NCBI GenBank assembly: GCA_963815495.1
Contig: CAWFGW010000007.1
Span: 62,001-126,000, forward strand
Source: CAWFGW01 sp963815495
GTDB taxonomy: Bacteria > Bacteroidota > Bacteroidia > Cytophagales > JAAEPT01
DNA: 64,000 nucleotides
Direction of reading: 5' to 3'
Part shown: piece by piece, positions 18,428 to 28,114 of the stretch
Numbering within the stretch: the first letter of the stretch is position 1
Layout of the letters: each line of letters starts with the position of its first letter
Notes under the pieces: generated by a model
What the model saw: the letters and a program-made list of their open reading frames with translations, nothing else
What the model was told of the DNA's origin: nothing
Database searches by the model: none
Program-made: the position numbers and the translations under genes

Positions 18428-19663
18428 ATGAAGCGAGAAATAATTCTTCAGTATGTATATCAACACTTTGCGATGAATTTCGAAGTCAATGGTAGTATTG
18501 AGACTTTATTTTTTAATTCTGAGCAGCTTTTCTTCCCAAACACGGGGGAATCATTTTTTAATTCAAAACAACCAAAACCTAACGTTATCAAATGGAAAAA
18601 ATGGGCGGCAGAAAATCTACCGCTACTTTTTGATTCTACTACCCACAATGAATGGTTTGAATTGAAAGAAGGTAAACTCATTTTTAACTATGACTTACCC
18701 TCCATGATATTTTATTTCCTCAGTGGTTGGCAAGAAGAACATTGTACTGTTACAGATAAATTTAGACGTTTCCCCTACTCTGAAAGCATCCAAAAAGAAC
18801 AAGGGTTTGTAACATTGCCAGTTGTCAATTATTATTTTTTCATTTTACAAAAAGGCTTTGAAAAGCTTATTCAACAACCTATTCCACTAAAACAGCAATA
18901 CCGATTAAACATTACTCATGACATCGATTTAGTCAATAGTGGCTGGAAATCTGCCATTAAAAAACAATTATTAAAGGGTTCCCTTTGGAGTGCTGTAACC
19001 ACCGCTTATTTAAAGTTGGTAAAAAACATAGATCCCTATCAAAATCTAAAAGAGATTATAGAATATGAAAAAGCAAAAAAACTAAACTCAACCTTTTATC
19101 TAATACCAACAAATGATGAACACCAAGGGATTCAAAACGCTGATTATTCGCTTAACGATTCATATATTCAACAGATAATCAACACAATAAGAGAAGAACC
19201 CGGTTTTGAATTAGGACTACACACCCCAGCGTCAATACAACTTAACACGAAAAGAATTATTGAATACACCCAAGCGTTAGGCGGTAACATCTCTTCAAAT
19301 CGTTTTCATTATTTAGCGTTACAACAAAGCGATTTAGCTTATTTTGAAGGAACAGGTATAATTACTGACAGCTCTCTTGGCTTTGCAGAGCACATCGGTT
19401 TTAGACATGGGTCCGCTTGGCCATTTCATCCATTCAACTTTGACACTAACAAAGCAATGTTAATTCTTGAAATCCCCTTAATGGTAATGGATGCAACCTT
19501 TACCAATTCAAACTACATGAACCTTAATGAAAAAGAAGTCTATACCGCTATTCAAAAAATAACTACCGAAGTACAAAAAGTGAATGGTACTTTAACTGTT
19601 TTATGGCACAATGATAAGTTTAATTTTTACAAATCAATTATATCAAAAGGAAAATACTTGTAG
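18428..19663 (+). CDS. Polysaccharide deacetylase-like protein (Bacteroidota type with DUF7033-like N-terminus)
   Basis: 411 residues from the ATG at 18428, one base after the previous stop. An upstream in-frame ATG at 18371 lies inside the aminotransferase gene and is less likely. The N-terminal half (QYVYQHFAMNFEV, FPYSESIQKEQGFVTLPVVN) is a conserved Bacteroidota extension. The C-terminal half has NodB-like motifs: LNITHDIDLVNSG (metal-binding Asp), LGLHTPAS, NRFHYLAL, DSSLGFAEHIGFRHGSAWPF and LTVLWHND. The expected reaction is removal of an N- or O-acetyl group from a sugar during glycan assembly. The exact substrate is unknown, and some family members may have lost activity. Confidence 0.7.
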   Translation: MKREIILQYVYQHFAMNFEVNGSIETLFFNSEQLFFPNTGESFFNSKQPKPNVIKWKKWAAENLPLLFDSTTHNEWFELKEGKLIFNYDLPSMIFYFLSGWQEEHCTVTDKFRRFPYSESIQKEQGFVTLPVVNYYFFILQKGFEKLIQQPIPLKQQYRLNITHDIDLVNSGWKSAIKKQLLKGSLWSAVTTAYLKLVKNIDPYQNLKEIIEYEKAKKLNSTFYLIPTNDEHQGIQNADYSLNDSYIQQIINTIREEPGFELGLHTPASIQLNTKRIIEYTQALGGNISSNRFHYLALQQSDLAYFEGTGIITDSSLGFAEHIGFRHGSAWPFHPFNFDTNKAMLILEIPLMVMDATFTNSNYMNLNEKEVYTAIQKITTEVQKVNGTLTVLWHNDKFNFYKSIISKGKYL

Positions 19664-19703
19664 TATTCTAAATTCATCAACCAGTGGGTATCACTAGTAT
19701 TTA

Positions 19704-19735
19704 TTTCAAACAATGGGGTTGTTAACATACATTTG
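19704..19735 (+). promoter_or_regulatory. Bacteroidota-type promoter before the GT4 gene
   Basis: A perfect -7 box TACATTTG (19728-19735) lies 20 bp after a weak -33 box TTTC (19704-19707), within the 162-bp gap in an otherwise tight gene series. It would give the downstream part of the polysaccharide cluster its own transcription start, about 85 bp before the TTG start at 19826. Confidence 0.45.
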
Positions 19736-19825
19736 ATTAATTATTAGCCATACGTTGTCATTTTAAGCTCACTTGGTGATAATTCAAAATAAATCTAACT
19801 TGTCAATTAGTTTAAATAAATAGAC

Positions 19826-21115
19826 TTGAAAAATAAAATTTTACTAATCACTTATTATTGGCCACCAAGCGGTGGTGCGGGTGTTCAACGATGGTTGAAG
19901 ATGTCTAAATATTTAACGGAACTGGGCTGGGACATAACAGTTTATTCACCTGAAAATCCAGAAACACCAGCTTTAGATTATTCTTTAGTTAAAGAAGTTC
20001 ATCCTAACATTAAAGAGTTCAAAAAAAAGATATGGGAGCCTTATACTTTGTACTCCTATCTTTCTGGCAACAAAAAATCAAATCATGCTAACTACCTAGG
20101 CTCAAATAAGAAAGGGGTCATACAAAAAACATCAGAGTGGATTAGAGCGAATATATTTATACCTGACCCAAGGTCTTTTTGGGTCAAACCATCAGTAAGA
20201 TATTTATCTCGACTACAAAAAGATACTCCTTTTGATATAGTTATATCTACGGGACCTCCTCATAGTATGCATTTAATAGCATTGGGACTCAAAAAGCAAT
20301 TTAGAAACATCAAATGGTTAGCAGACTTTAGAGATCCGTGGACGTTTATAGATTTTTTTCACCTTTTGCCATTAAGTAAAAGAAGTGAAAACAAACACTT
20401 AACACTGGAAAAAGAAGTCATTGAACATGCAAATACATTGGTTACAGTTTCACCAAGCTGGGCTGAAAATTTCAAAGAGTTACATGGAAAAAAATTTAAT
20501 GTGATTTTTAATGGATATGATCCTGAAGATTTTAATCACTTAAATAAATCAATAAAAAATGATTTTTTTACTCTCTGTCACATTGGTTCGCTTAATTCTG
20601 ATCGCGATCCAGAAAGCTTATGGGATTACCTAGAAGAAAAGTGTAACTCCGATTTAAGGTTTAGTCAAAAATTAGAAATTAAGTTAATTGGAAAAGTAAA
20701 TCCTAAAACTTTAAACAGAATTGAAAGCAGTAGGATACTCCGTTCCAAATTATCGCACATCGATTATTTACCGCATAATGAAGCTTTAGTGGAGATGGAA
20801 AAATCAAGTGTTTTACTTTTACTGATTAACAAAAGTCCAAATGCAATTGGAATCATTCCAGGAAAAATATTTGAGTACCTCGCAAGTAAAAAAACCACGC
20901 TTTGTATATCCCCAATTGAGAATGATTGCACACGGTTACTAAAAGAATTTAACCAAGTGCATATAGCCAACAATGAAAATATAAAAGACGCTATTGATGC
21001 ACTCTTTGATGACTTTATGAATAATAAAGAAGTGCCATATTCCACAAAACATGAAAAGTATAGTCGGAAAAATCAAGCTTTGGAAATTGATCATTTGTTA
21101 CGAGAACTTAATTAA
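19826..21115 (+). CDS. Family 4-type glycosyltransferase
   Basis: 429 residues with a GT-B fold. The N-terminus KILLITYYWPPSGGAGVQRWLK is the conserved acceptor-side start of this Bacteroidota group. WLADFRDPWTFI and VSPSWAENF follow, then a C-terminal Rossmann domain with CHIGSLNSDRDPESLW and the nucleotide-sugar site IPGKIFEYLASKKTTL. The start is TTG. The next in-frame ATG would remove the conserved glycine loop, so I keep TTG. It would add one sugar to the lipid-linked glycan on the inner face of the membrane. The acetyltransferase gene follows after 3 bp. Confidence 0.85.
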   Translation: MKNKILLITYYWPPSGGAGVQRWLKMSKYLTELGWDITVYSPENPETPALDYSLVKEVHPNIKEFKKKIWEPYTLYSYLSGNKKSNHANYLGSNKKGVIQKTSEWIRANIFIPDPRSFWVKPSVRYLSRLQKDTPFDIVISTGPPHSMHLIALGLKKQFRNIKWLADFRDPWTFIDFFHLLPLSKRSENKHLTLEKEVIEHANTLVTVSPSWAENFKELHGKKFNVIFNGYDPEDFNHLNKSIKNDFFTLCHIGSLNSDRDPESLWDYLEEKCNSDLRFSQKLEIKLIGKVNPKTLNRIESSRILRSKLSHIDYLPHNEALVEMEKSSVLLLLINKSPNAIGIIPGKIFEYLASKKTTLCISPIENDCTRLLKEFNQVHIANNENIKDAIDALFDDFMNNKEVPYSTKHEKYSRKNQALEIDHLLRELN

Positions 21116-21118
21116 TAA

Positions 21119-21658
21119 ATGGACTTAATAGTATTGATCTTTGAGCTTATCCTGCTCCCTTTTCCCCAGGCTTTTACTAGAAAAACAAGACATCTTGCCT
21201 ATGGTTATATTGTAAAGCGAAAAGCATTGTCGACTAATAAAAGACTATATGTAAATAGTTTTTCTACCGTCACAAAAAAAACAATACTAGGCGAAAACGT
21301 GAATTTTAATGGTATGAAAATCACAGGTAAAGGAGAAATAAGAATAGGTAATTATTTTCACTCTGGTAAAAACTGTCTAATCATTACTTCCTTTCATAAT
21401 TATAATGGCTCTAAGTTACCTTATGACACCACTACAATTGATAAAAATGTGATCATTGAAGACTGTGTATGGATTGGTGACAACGTCACTATTCTTGGAG
21501 GCTCAACGATTGGAGAAGGAGCAATTATACAAGCTGGCAGTGTAGTTACAAAGTCTATCCCCCCCCTATGCATTGCAGGCGGACACCCCGCAGAAGTTTT
21601 TAAAAAACGTGACTCTGAACACTTTTACAATTTAAAAAAGAATAAACAATTTTTTTAA
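21119..21658 (+). CDS. Left-handed beta-helix (hexapeptide) acetyltransferase
   Basis: 179 residues. Hexapeptide repeats run from about residue 55 to 165: GEIRIGNYF, NVIIEDCVWIGDNVTILGGS, TIGEGAIIQAGSVVTKSIP, then the closing CIAGGHPAEVFKKR. The N-terminus (LPFPQAFTRKTRHLAYGYIVKRK) has no membrane span beyond a hydrophobic start. It is close to serine/maltose O-acetyltransferase-like enzymes found in O-antigen clusters. It could O-acetylate the polysaccharide, or N-acetylate an amino sugar as WlbB/WbpD does, which would complete the diamino-uronate route. Sequence alone does not decide. Confidence 0.8.
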   Translation: MDLIVLIFELILLPFPQAFTRKTRHLAYGYIVKRKALSTNKRLYVNSFSTVTKKTILGENVNFNGMKITGKGEIRIGNYFHSGKNCLIITSFHNYNGSKLPYDTTTIDKNVIIEDCVWIGDNVTILGGSTIGEGAIIQAGSVVTKSIPPLCIAGGHPAEVFKKRDSEHFYNLKKNKQFF

Positions 21659-21683
21659 TACAGGTTATTAGCTAGCAATTATC

Positions 21684-22931
21684 ATGATTATGAAAGATAC
21701 AGCCAAGTATGAAGATTTTTTAGTCATGTATTTTACTCATTTCAAAAATTACAGTAAAAACAGTCCTATTTTTGAACAGTTCAACAAACCCCTGCTAGCT
21801 AAATTATATTTCATGCTCCGTCATTTTTTTGCTTTTATATTAATGGATCTGAAAAATGCGTCTACAGAAACACTTCAAAACAAAACTGTTTATTACGCTA
21901 TCAGCAAAAACACGTTAAATGCACTAAGCTTTTTAGAAAAAGAACAGGACTCTATTCTTTTATATACTAGCTTAAAACTTGTGACACCAACGTGTGAAAA
22001 AAGACACTTAACTTCTAAATGGAGATATACACTTAACTATTTTAAAATTCTAAGCCACTTTTTAAAAACAAATAAAAAATTTGCCTTGGCATATTTCGAC
22101 CTTATATATTACTCGATCGGCTATTATGAAAATTTTAAGAAAATTTTGAGTCGTGAAAAACCACAACTGGTAGTTTTTAGCAACGATCATAACTATGATT
22201 CAAGAGCTTTGTTATTGGCTTGCCGAGAACTTGGTGTAAAAACTGTATACATACAACATGCTTCAGTAACTCATCTTTTTCCTCCACTATCATTTGACCT
22301 TAATCTTTTAGAAGGTCAGGATTCTTTAGAAAAATATAAAAAATGTGGAGTAATATCAGGTAAAGTCCAATTTATAGGAATGCCTCGATTTGATAAGTAT
22401 CATCACTTAATAAAACCACAAAAAAGAACAATATCTAACATTGGAATAGCTTTTAATATGATTGACAACTTGGAAAGCGTTTACCAATTGATAAAATATC
22501 TAAGTACCCAAACAAACTATCAGGTCACTTATCGAGCCCATCCAAGAGAGGAACGAAACCTATCTTTACTAAATGAATTCAAGAACATTCAAAACTCAAA
22601 TAATCAAGAGACTGCATTTGATTTTTTAAAAAATCAAGATGTTTTAATTGCAGGAAGTTCCTCCATATTACTTGAGGCTTGTCTATTAAACGTAATCCCA
22701 ATTTATTATCATTTCGATTCTGAGTTTAATGATGTATATGGATTTGCAAAAAATGGACTTGCATATAGTTTAGACACCATTTATGATTTACAAAAAGTTA
22801 TTCATAAACACTCAGAAAATATAAATATAAGAGCTAAGGCTAAATATTACAATGCCACAATCGATACAGATGATGATGGTAAAAGTAGTAAGTTAGCACT
22901 TCAACTAATTAAAAAATTTATCGCAGAGTGA
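21684..22931 (+). CDS. GT-B-like glycosyl/glycerophosphotransferase-related protein
   Basis: 415 residues, no signal peptide. The middle (KPQLVVFSNDHNYDSRALLLACRELGVKTVYIQHASV) and C-terminal parts (YRAHPREERN, DVLIAGSSSILLEACLLNVIPIYY) match the GT-B pattern of CDP-glycerol glycerophosphotransferases and polysialyltransferase-like proteins: an HP(R) loop and a Ser-rich loop before a Leu-rich helix. I do not recognise a named subfamily. By context it adds a sugar, sialic-acid-like or glycerol-phosphate unit to the surface glycan. It sits 25 bp after the acetyltransferase. Confidence 0.55.
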   Translation: MIMKDTAKYEDFLVMYFTHFKNYSKNSPIFEQFNKPLLAKLYFMLRHFFAFILMDLKNASTETLQNKTVYYAISKNTLNALSFLEKEQDSILLYTSLKLVTPTCEKRHLTSKWRYTLNYFKILSHFLKTNKKFALAYFDLIYYSIGYYENFKKILSREKPQLVVFSNDHNYDSRALLLACRELGVKTVYIQHASVTHLFPPLSFDLNLLEGQDSLEKYKKCGVISGKVQFIGMPRFDKYHHLIKPQKRTISNIGIAFNMIDNLESVYQLIKYLSTQTNYQVTYRAHPREERNLSLLNEFKNIQNSNNQETAFDFLKNQDVLIAGSSSILLEACLLNVIPIYYHFDSEFNDVYGFAKNGLAYSLDTIYDLQKVIHKHSENINIRAKAKYYNATIDTDDDGKSSKLALQLIKKFIAE

Positions 22932-22946
22932 TTAAAGAAATATTAT

Positions 22947-22978
22947 TTTGCCCTCAGATTAATAGAATCGTATATTTG
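22947..22978 (+). promoter_or_regulatory. Consensus Bacteroidota promoter before the YfhO-like gene
   Basis: TTTG at 22947-22950, 20-bp spacer, TATATTTG at 22971-22978. This is a full match to the TTTG-N(about 20)-TAnnTTTG pattern of the Bacteroidota primary sigma factor. The ATG is at 22994, so the leader would be about ten bases long. Confidence 0.7.
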
Positions 22979-22993
22979 ATAAAAAAATAACAA

Positions 22994-25447
22994 ATGAAAA
23001 ACCTTTCTTTCAACAAAGACATTTTACCACACCTAATCATTCTTGTATTTTTCTACTGTCTTACTTTGTGGTTTTTTTCCCCTTTACTCAAAGGTAAGTC
23101 ATTAAGTCAATCAGACATCGGTCATGGTCACAATATAACTAATCAGATTATAAAATATCATGATGAAACTGGAGATGTAGCCATGTGGAACCCATATATG
23201 TTTAGTGGTATGCCAGCCTATTTTTTTGGAACTAAACTACCAGGTCAAGATTTAAAAACAACTTTCTACAATGCTTTTAGTGGTTTTTTACCAGGCCCAG
23301 CTAACATTGTTTTTATTAGTATGCTTTCGATGTACATACTTCTCTTAGCATTCGGAACAAACACTTATATAGCCGCTTTAGGAGCCGTAGCTTATGCGTT
23401 TGGGAGCTATAATATCATATCAATAGAGGTTGGTCATAACTCGAAAATCAATGCCTTATCTGTCACCCCACTCATCTTTGCAGGTATACAATATTTATGG
23501 CGTAAAAAGTTTCTTTTAGGATCTGCTTTAACGTTGTTGGGGTTTTTATACCTCTTACGGTCAGGACACTATCAAATCTGTTATTACGTAGGACTATTAT
23601 TAGTCATCCAATTTATCATTAAAGGTATTTTTGCTCTAAAGGAAAACAACTTACTGCTTTTTAGCAAAGTGACTCTGTTTACTTTTTTAGCTGGAATTGT
23701 TGGTCTATTAGGTAGCATAGGAAATCTTTGGATTATTGCTGACTATCAGTCAGAATCCATCAGAGGAAAACAAATATTACAGTCAAAGATAAATGATGTA
23801 AACAAGTCTAAATCTGGTCTGGACAGAGACTATGCTTTTGCTTGGAGTCAAGGAATCAAAGAATCTTTCACTTTATATATACCAAATGCCTATGGGGGCG
23901 GCTCCTCAGAAAACTATGATGAAAAAGACATGGCAAGTTTTAAATACCTTAAATCTCTAGGTGTAAACGCACAACAAGCCAGTGGTTTAATTACTCAAAG
24001 TATGTACTGGGGAAATCAACCATTTACTGCTGGAGCAGTATATATTGGTGCCACAATATGTTTCGCCTTTGTTTTAGGTCTGTTTTTTCTTCCAAAAAAT
24101 GAATCCATATGGATTGGGGTAGCAGCACTAGTCTTTTTAATGTTAAGCTGGGGAAAGAATTTTGAAACCCTTAACTATTTCCTTTTTGACCACTTACCAT
24201 TTTACAACAAATTTCGAACTGTTTCTATGACACTTGGAATAGTAAATTTCGCATTGGTTTTAGGAGGTGCTTTAGGAATACAAAAAGTATTTGACACACA
24301 AAAATCACCAGACACCATGAAAAAACTTAAAATTGCATTTGGGGTAATTGGTGGATTAACAGCTGTTTTTTGGATCATGAGCGGTGTATTCTTTTCATTC
24401 GAAAAAGAAACCAATGAACTGGCCAATTTCACTCAGATGTTTAATAATGAAAAAATTGCCAATCAATTTTATTCTGACTTAATATCCGATCGGCAAGATC
24501 TATTCTCAGCAGATGCACTCCGTTCTTTGCTATTCATTGCGCTCTGCTTTGCCGCCTTGTTTTTATATTTAAAAAATATCTTAAACATTCAAATCGCAGC
24601 TATTTCATTGTTATTATTAGTAACATTTGATGTTGTTAGTATTGATAGAACTTACTTATCCGAAGAAAACTTTCAGAAAACAAGAGATCATAAAAAACAA
24701 ACCCCTACTATTGCTGATGCTACCATCTTAAAAAGTAATACTGAGGGAAGAAGAGTTTTTTCAACGGGTGGTCTTAGCGATTCTCAAACTTCTTATTTTC
24801 ACCAATCAATGAGTGGTTACCACCCAGCTAAAATGAGAAGATATCAAGATTTAGCAGATTTTCATTTTGGTACGAATGGTCAGCAACCAACTATCGGTGT
24901 GTTAAGAATGTTAAATGCTGGCTATGTCAAGCAAGGAACTGATAAAGTTAGTGAAATTCCAAGTCCTTTAGGACACGCTTGGTTTATCAATAAAATAGTC
25001 CTGAAAGAAAACCCTGATAGCGTTATCAATGCTCTCTATCAGATAAACCCAGCTGAAACAGCTATCATCAATAAATCTGAATTTGAAGTTAAAGCCACAT
25101 CTTTTGATTTATCAAACGAAGCTTCCATAAAGCAAATTTCATTTTCTCCAAATGAGGTTATTTATGAAAGTAACAACATTAACAATGGTTATGCAGTTTT
25201 TTCAGAAATCTATTATAGTAAAGGTTGGAATGCCTATATCGATGAAAAACCAGCAAACTATGAACGTGTTAATTACATTCTACGAGGAATGAACATTCCC
25301 TCGGGAAAACATATTATTAAATTCGAATTTAAGCCAACATCGTATATCGTTGGAGGTAAAATAAATCTAGCGTTTACAATTCTATCATTAGTTTTTAGTT
25401 TTGGAGCAATTGGATATACATTTTATAAAAAAATGAAAAACGAATAA
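22994..25447 (+). CDS. YfhO-like multi-pass membrane protein (GT-C type)
   Basis: 817 residues. About a dozen membrane helices fill residues 10-560, and a periplasmic/soluble domain follows (about 565-780) with a final helix at 790-812. Near the N-terminus SDIGHGHN is followed by WNPYMFSGMPAYFFG, and VGHNSKINALSVTPL lies in a later loop; these are the hallmark loops of YfhO-like proteins. The acidic residues early in the first loop match the usual GT-C catalytic position. The C-terminal motif FSEIYYSKGWNAYIDEKPA also belongs to this family. Such proteins use polyprenyl-linked sugars to modify glycans outside the cell. It has its own promoter. Confidence 0.8.
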   Translation: MKNLSFNKDILPHLIILVFFYCLTLWFFSPLLKGKSLSQSDIGHGHNITNQIIKYHDETGDVAMWNPYMFSGMPAYFFGTKLPGQDLKTTFYNAFSGFLPGPANIVFISMLSMYILLLAFGTNTYIAALGAVAYAFGSYNIISIEVGHNSKINALSVTPLIFAGIQYLWRKKFLLGSALTLLGFLYLLRSGHYQICYYVGLLLVIQFIIKGIFALKENNLLLFSKVTLFTFLAGIVGLLGSIGNLWIIADYQSESIRGKQILQSKINDVNKSKSGLDRDYAFAWSQGIKESFTLYIPNAYGGGSSENYDEKDMASFKYLKSLGVNAQQASGLITQSMYWGNQPFTAGAVYIGATICFAFVLGLFFLPKNESIWIGVAALVFLMLSWGKNFETLNYFLFDHLPFYNKFRTVSMTLGIVNFALVLGGALGIQKVFDTQKSPDTMKKLKIAFGVIGGLTAVFWIMSGVFFSFEKETNELANFTQMFNNEKIANQFYSDLISDRQDLFSADALRSLLFIALCFAALFLYLKNILNIQIAAISLLLLVTFDVVSIDRTYLSEENFQKTRDHKKQTPTIADATILKSNTEGRRVFSTGGLSDSQTSYFHQSMSGYHPAKMRRYQDLADFHFGTNGQQPTIGVLRMLNAGYVKQGTDKVSEIPSPLGHAWFINKIVLKENPDSVINALYQINPAETAIINKSEFEVKATSFDLSNEASIKQISFSPNEVIYESNNINNGYAVFSEIYYSKGWNAYIDEKPANYERVNYILRGMNIPSGKHIIKFEFKPTSYIVGGKINLAFTILSLVFSFGAIGYTFYKKMKNE

Positions 25448-25529
25448 GTATAACTACCTTTTGATCTGCAATTCATTATTAAAGAGAAAAACCAAATTCC
25501 TAACTAACATGATTTTAGAATAAACACTA

Positions 25530-27020
25530 GTGGGGATTATTAGAAAACAAGGAACGCTAACAACTATCATTGCCTATGTAGGCATTGGAATTGGCTTTGT
25601 CATTGTCATCTTTATTTTACCCAAAAACTTCACTCCTGAAGAAGTAGGAATTCGCAACTTAGTTTTTGATATCGCATTACTTTTCACCCAATTATTTACG
25701 CTCGGTAATGGAAGTGCTTTAATCAGGTACTACCCTATTTTTAATGGCAGTGAAAAAAACAAGTCAGGATTATTAACCTTCACACATTTAGTCCCTCTAA
25801 TTGTTCTCTTTGTTATTTTAATATTTTATCTACTTCCTTTCAACTTTGTCGAATTACTTTTTGAAGAAAAATCAGCTAACATCATTCCTTACTTTAAATA
25901 TTGTATCATAATAGGCATGCTGTTAAGTTATTCTGCTCTTTATGAATATTACGCAAGACTTCTCAACTCCTTTATAGTACCCAAAGCCAATCGAGAAATT
26001 TTATTAAGATTATTGTCTATACTTTTAATGGTGGCATATGGTTATAACTTCATCACATTTAATCAGTTTTGGATTAACATAACATTTCTTCACTTATTAA
26101 TTTTAGTGTTAGATATTTACCATGCACGCTCAATTGAAAAACTACCCTTTCAAGTTGACTTCAGTTTTTTCAACAAGAAGTCGTTAGGTCCTATTGTACA
26201 ATATTCTCTATTTGCAGCTCTTACGGGCGGGGCTACGATTTTAACTATGAAATTCGACAGTGTTATGGTAGCATCAATGATTGGGTTAAAACAAACAGCA
26301 ATCTATACGATTGCCATATTTATTGTTACCGTCATTGAAACTCCTAGAAAATCCTTATCTCAAGTAATTGGACCATTAATATCTAGCTCCTTTGCCAATA
26401 ATGATCTGATTACAATTGGAAATATTTATAAAAAGACTAGTATCAATCAGGTTTTGATTGGGGGGGGGATATTTACTCTTATTTGGCTCAACATTGACTA
26501 TCTGTTTCTACTTATGCCCCAGGGTGAGTTTTATAGTTCAGGAAAACCAGTAATACTTATACTTGGTCTGGCGAAAATGGTTGATATGATATCTAGTTGT
26601 AATACTCCTATAATAAGCTTATCAAAAATATATAAATTCAATCTGTATACTTTTTTGTTTTTACTCATTTGTACAATTGTTACAAATTATCTTTTAATAC
26701 CAATATATGGAATTGTAGGAGCTGCTTTAGCAACGCTTATATCAATTACTATTTTCAATATAATTCAAAGCCTTATTGTTTATCATAGGTTAAAGCTATC
26801 CCCATTTCATAAAAAAATCATTTTACCAACTTTATTATTCGGGGTGTTAATGAGTTTAAGTTACTTCCAAACACCTTTTACAAACCCATATATGGGGATA
26901 ATTATCACAAGTTTTTTTATCACAACTCTTTATCTATGTTTAGTTTTGTTTACCAATACTGCAGAAGATTTAAGAGAATTATTCCTACAGATAGTTTCAA
27001 AGAAATCAAAAAACAACTAG
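25530..27020 (+). CDS. Polysaccharide flippase (Wzx/MATE-type)
   Basis: 496 residues with about 12-14 membrane helices over the full length. FDIALLFTQLFTLGNGSALIRYY (N-terminal half) and NYLLIPIYGIVGAALATLIS (C-terminal half) are typical of polysaccharide-biosynthesis flippases. The start is GTG at 25530, chosen because the membrane topology begins directly after it (GIIRKQGTLTTIIAYVGIGI) and there is no nearby ATG. It would flip the lipid-linked oligosaccharide to the periplasmic face. The neighbouring 2-epimerase gene starts 7 bp downstream. Confidence 0.85.
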   Translation: MGIIRKQGTLTTIIAYVGIGIGFVIVIFILPKNFTPEEVGIRNLVFDIALLFTQLFTLGNGSALIRYYPIFNGSEKNKSGLLTFTHLVPLIVLFVILIFYLLPFNFVELLFEEKSANIIPYFKYCIIIGMLLSYSALYEYYARLLNSFIVPKANREILLRLLSILLMVAYGYNFITFNQFWINITFLHLLILVLDIYHARSIEKLPFQVDFSFFNKKSLGPIVQYSLFAALTGGATILTMKFDSVMVASMIGLKQTAIYTIAIFIVTVIETPRKSLSQVIGPLISSSFANNDLITIGNIYKKTSINQVLIGGGIFTLIWLNIDYLFLLMPQGEFYSSGKPVILILGLAKMVDMISSCNTPIISLSKIYKFNLYTFLFLLICTIVTNYLLIPIYGIVGAALATLISITIFNIIQSLIVYHRLKLSPFHKKIILPTLLFGVLMSLSYFQTPFTNPYMGIIITSFFITTLYLCLVLFTNTAEDLRELFLQIVSKKSKNN

Positions 27021-27027
27021 TTACATT

Positions 27028-28110
27028 ATGCATATTACCTTAATAGCAGGCGCTCGTCCAAACTTCATGAAAATAGCCCCAATTATCGATGCGATAAAGG
27101 AAGCTAAGGTAAAAGGTCATAATATAAACTTTAGCCTCGTACACACGGGACAACATTATGATAAGAAATTAAGTCAAGATTTTTTTGATGAGTTGAATAT
27201 ACCACATCCCAATGTAAATCTAAATGTTGGGTCTGGCAGTCATGCAAAGCAAACCGCTGCAATAATGATTGCTTTCGAAGAGTACTTACTACAGATTACA
27301 ACTGATTTAGTAGTTGTTGTTGGAGACATCAACTCTACTATGGCTGCAACCCTAGTAGCAAAAAAACTTAACTTAAAAGTTGCACATGTAGAAGCTGGGA
27401 TTCGATCATTTGACTTATCTATGCCCGAAGAAATCAATAGAATGGTTACGGATGCTATATGTGATTATTTTTTTGTAACAAGTAGAGTTGCAATTAAAAA
27501 TTTAAAAAACAATGGCATTAAAGATGAGCAAATATTTTTTGTCGGTAACACGATGATTGACTCCTTGTTAAAAAATAAAGATCGATTAATAAAACCTCCC
27601 ATTTACGACCAACTAGGCCTTGAAAAAGGCAAATACATTGTTAGTACCCTGCATCGCCCTTCAAATGTAGATGACACACATAAATTAAGTACACTATTAG
27701 AAGCTATCGGAAATTTGGACGAATCCGTTGTTTTTCCTTGCCACCCACGAACAAGAGTTAAGTTAGAAGCTATAGCTCACTTACCCGACAATCTAAAACT
27801 CATAGAGCCTCTTTCTTATCTTGAATTCATGTTCTTAGTAAAGAATTGTTATGCTGTAATCACTGATTCTGGTGGGATTACTGAAGAAACTACGGTACTT
27901 GGTATTCCATGCATGACTTTGCGAGAGAATACGGAACGACCAGAGACTGTGGAAATAGGAACAAATGAATTGTTGGGAACTAATCCAGAAAGTATCGCTG
28001 TTTTTTATAAAAAATTAAAAAATGGTAATTGGAAAAAAGGTGGTATTCCAGAACTTTGGGACGGTGAAACCTCCAATCGCATTATAGAAACACTTCTAGA
28101 AATAATTTAA
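27028..28110 (+). CDS. wecB: UDP-N-acetylglucosamine 2-epimerase (non-hydrolysing)
   Basis: 360 residues, full length. Interconverts UDP-GlcNAc and UDP-ManNAc (or a related C2 epimer pair). Motifs: GARPNFMKIAPI, HTGQHYD, VVVGDINSTMAATLVA, VAHVEAGIRSFD, MPEEINRMVTDAICD, TLHRPSNVD and the UDP site ITDSGGITEETTVLGIPCMTLRENTERPET. All key acids and His of the family are present. Placed between a flippase and a 4,6-dehydratase gene (4 bp to the next ATG). It could serve UDP-ManNAc supply, or the last step of a WlbD-like route to a 2,3-diamino-mannuronate. Confidence 0.88.
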   Translation: MHITLIAGARPNFMKIAPIIDAIKEAKVKGHNINFSLVHTGQHYDKKLSQDFFDELNIPHPNVNLNVGSGSHAKQTAAIMIAFEEYLLQITTDLVVVVGDINSTMAATLVAKKLNLKVAHVEAGIRSFDLSMPEEINRMVTDAICDYFFVTSRVAIKNLKNNGIKDEQIFFVGNTMIDSLLKNKDRLIKPPIYDQLGLEKGKYIVSTLHRPSNVDDTHKLSTLLEAIGNLDESVVFPCHPRTRVKLEAIAHLPDNLKLIEPLSYLEFMFLVKNCYAVITDSGGITEETTVLGIPCMTLRENTERPETVEIGTNELLGTNPESIAVFYKKLKNGNWKKGGIPELWDGETSNRIIETLLEII

Positions 28111-28114
28111 GTTG

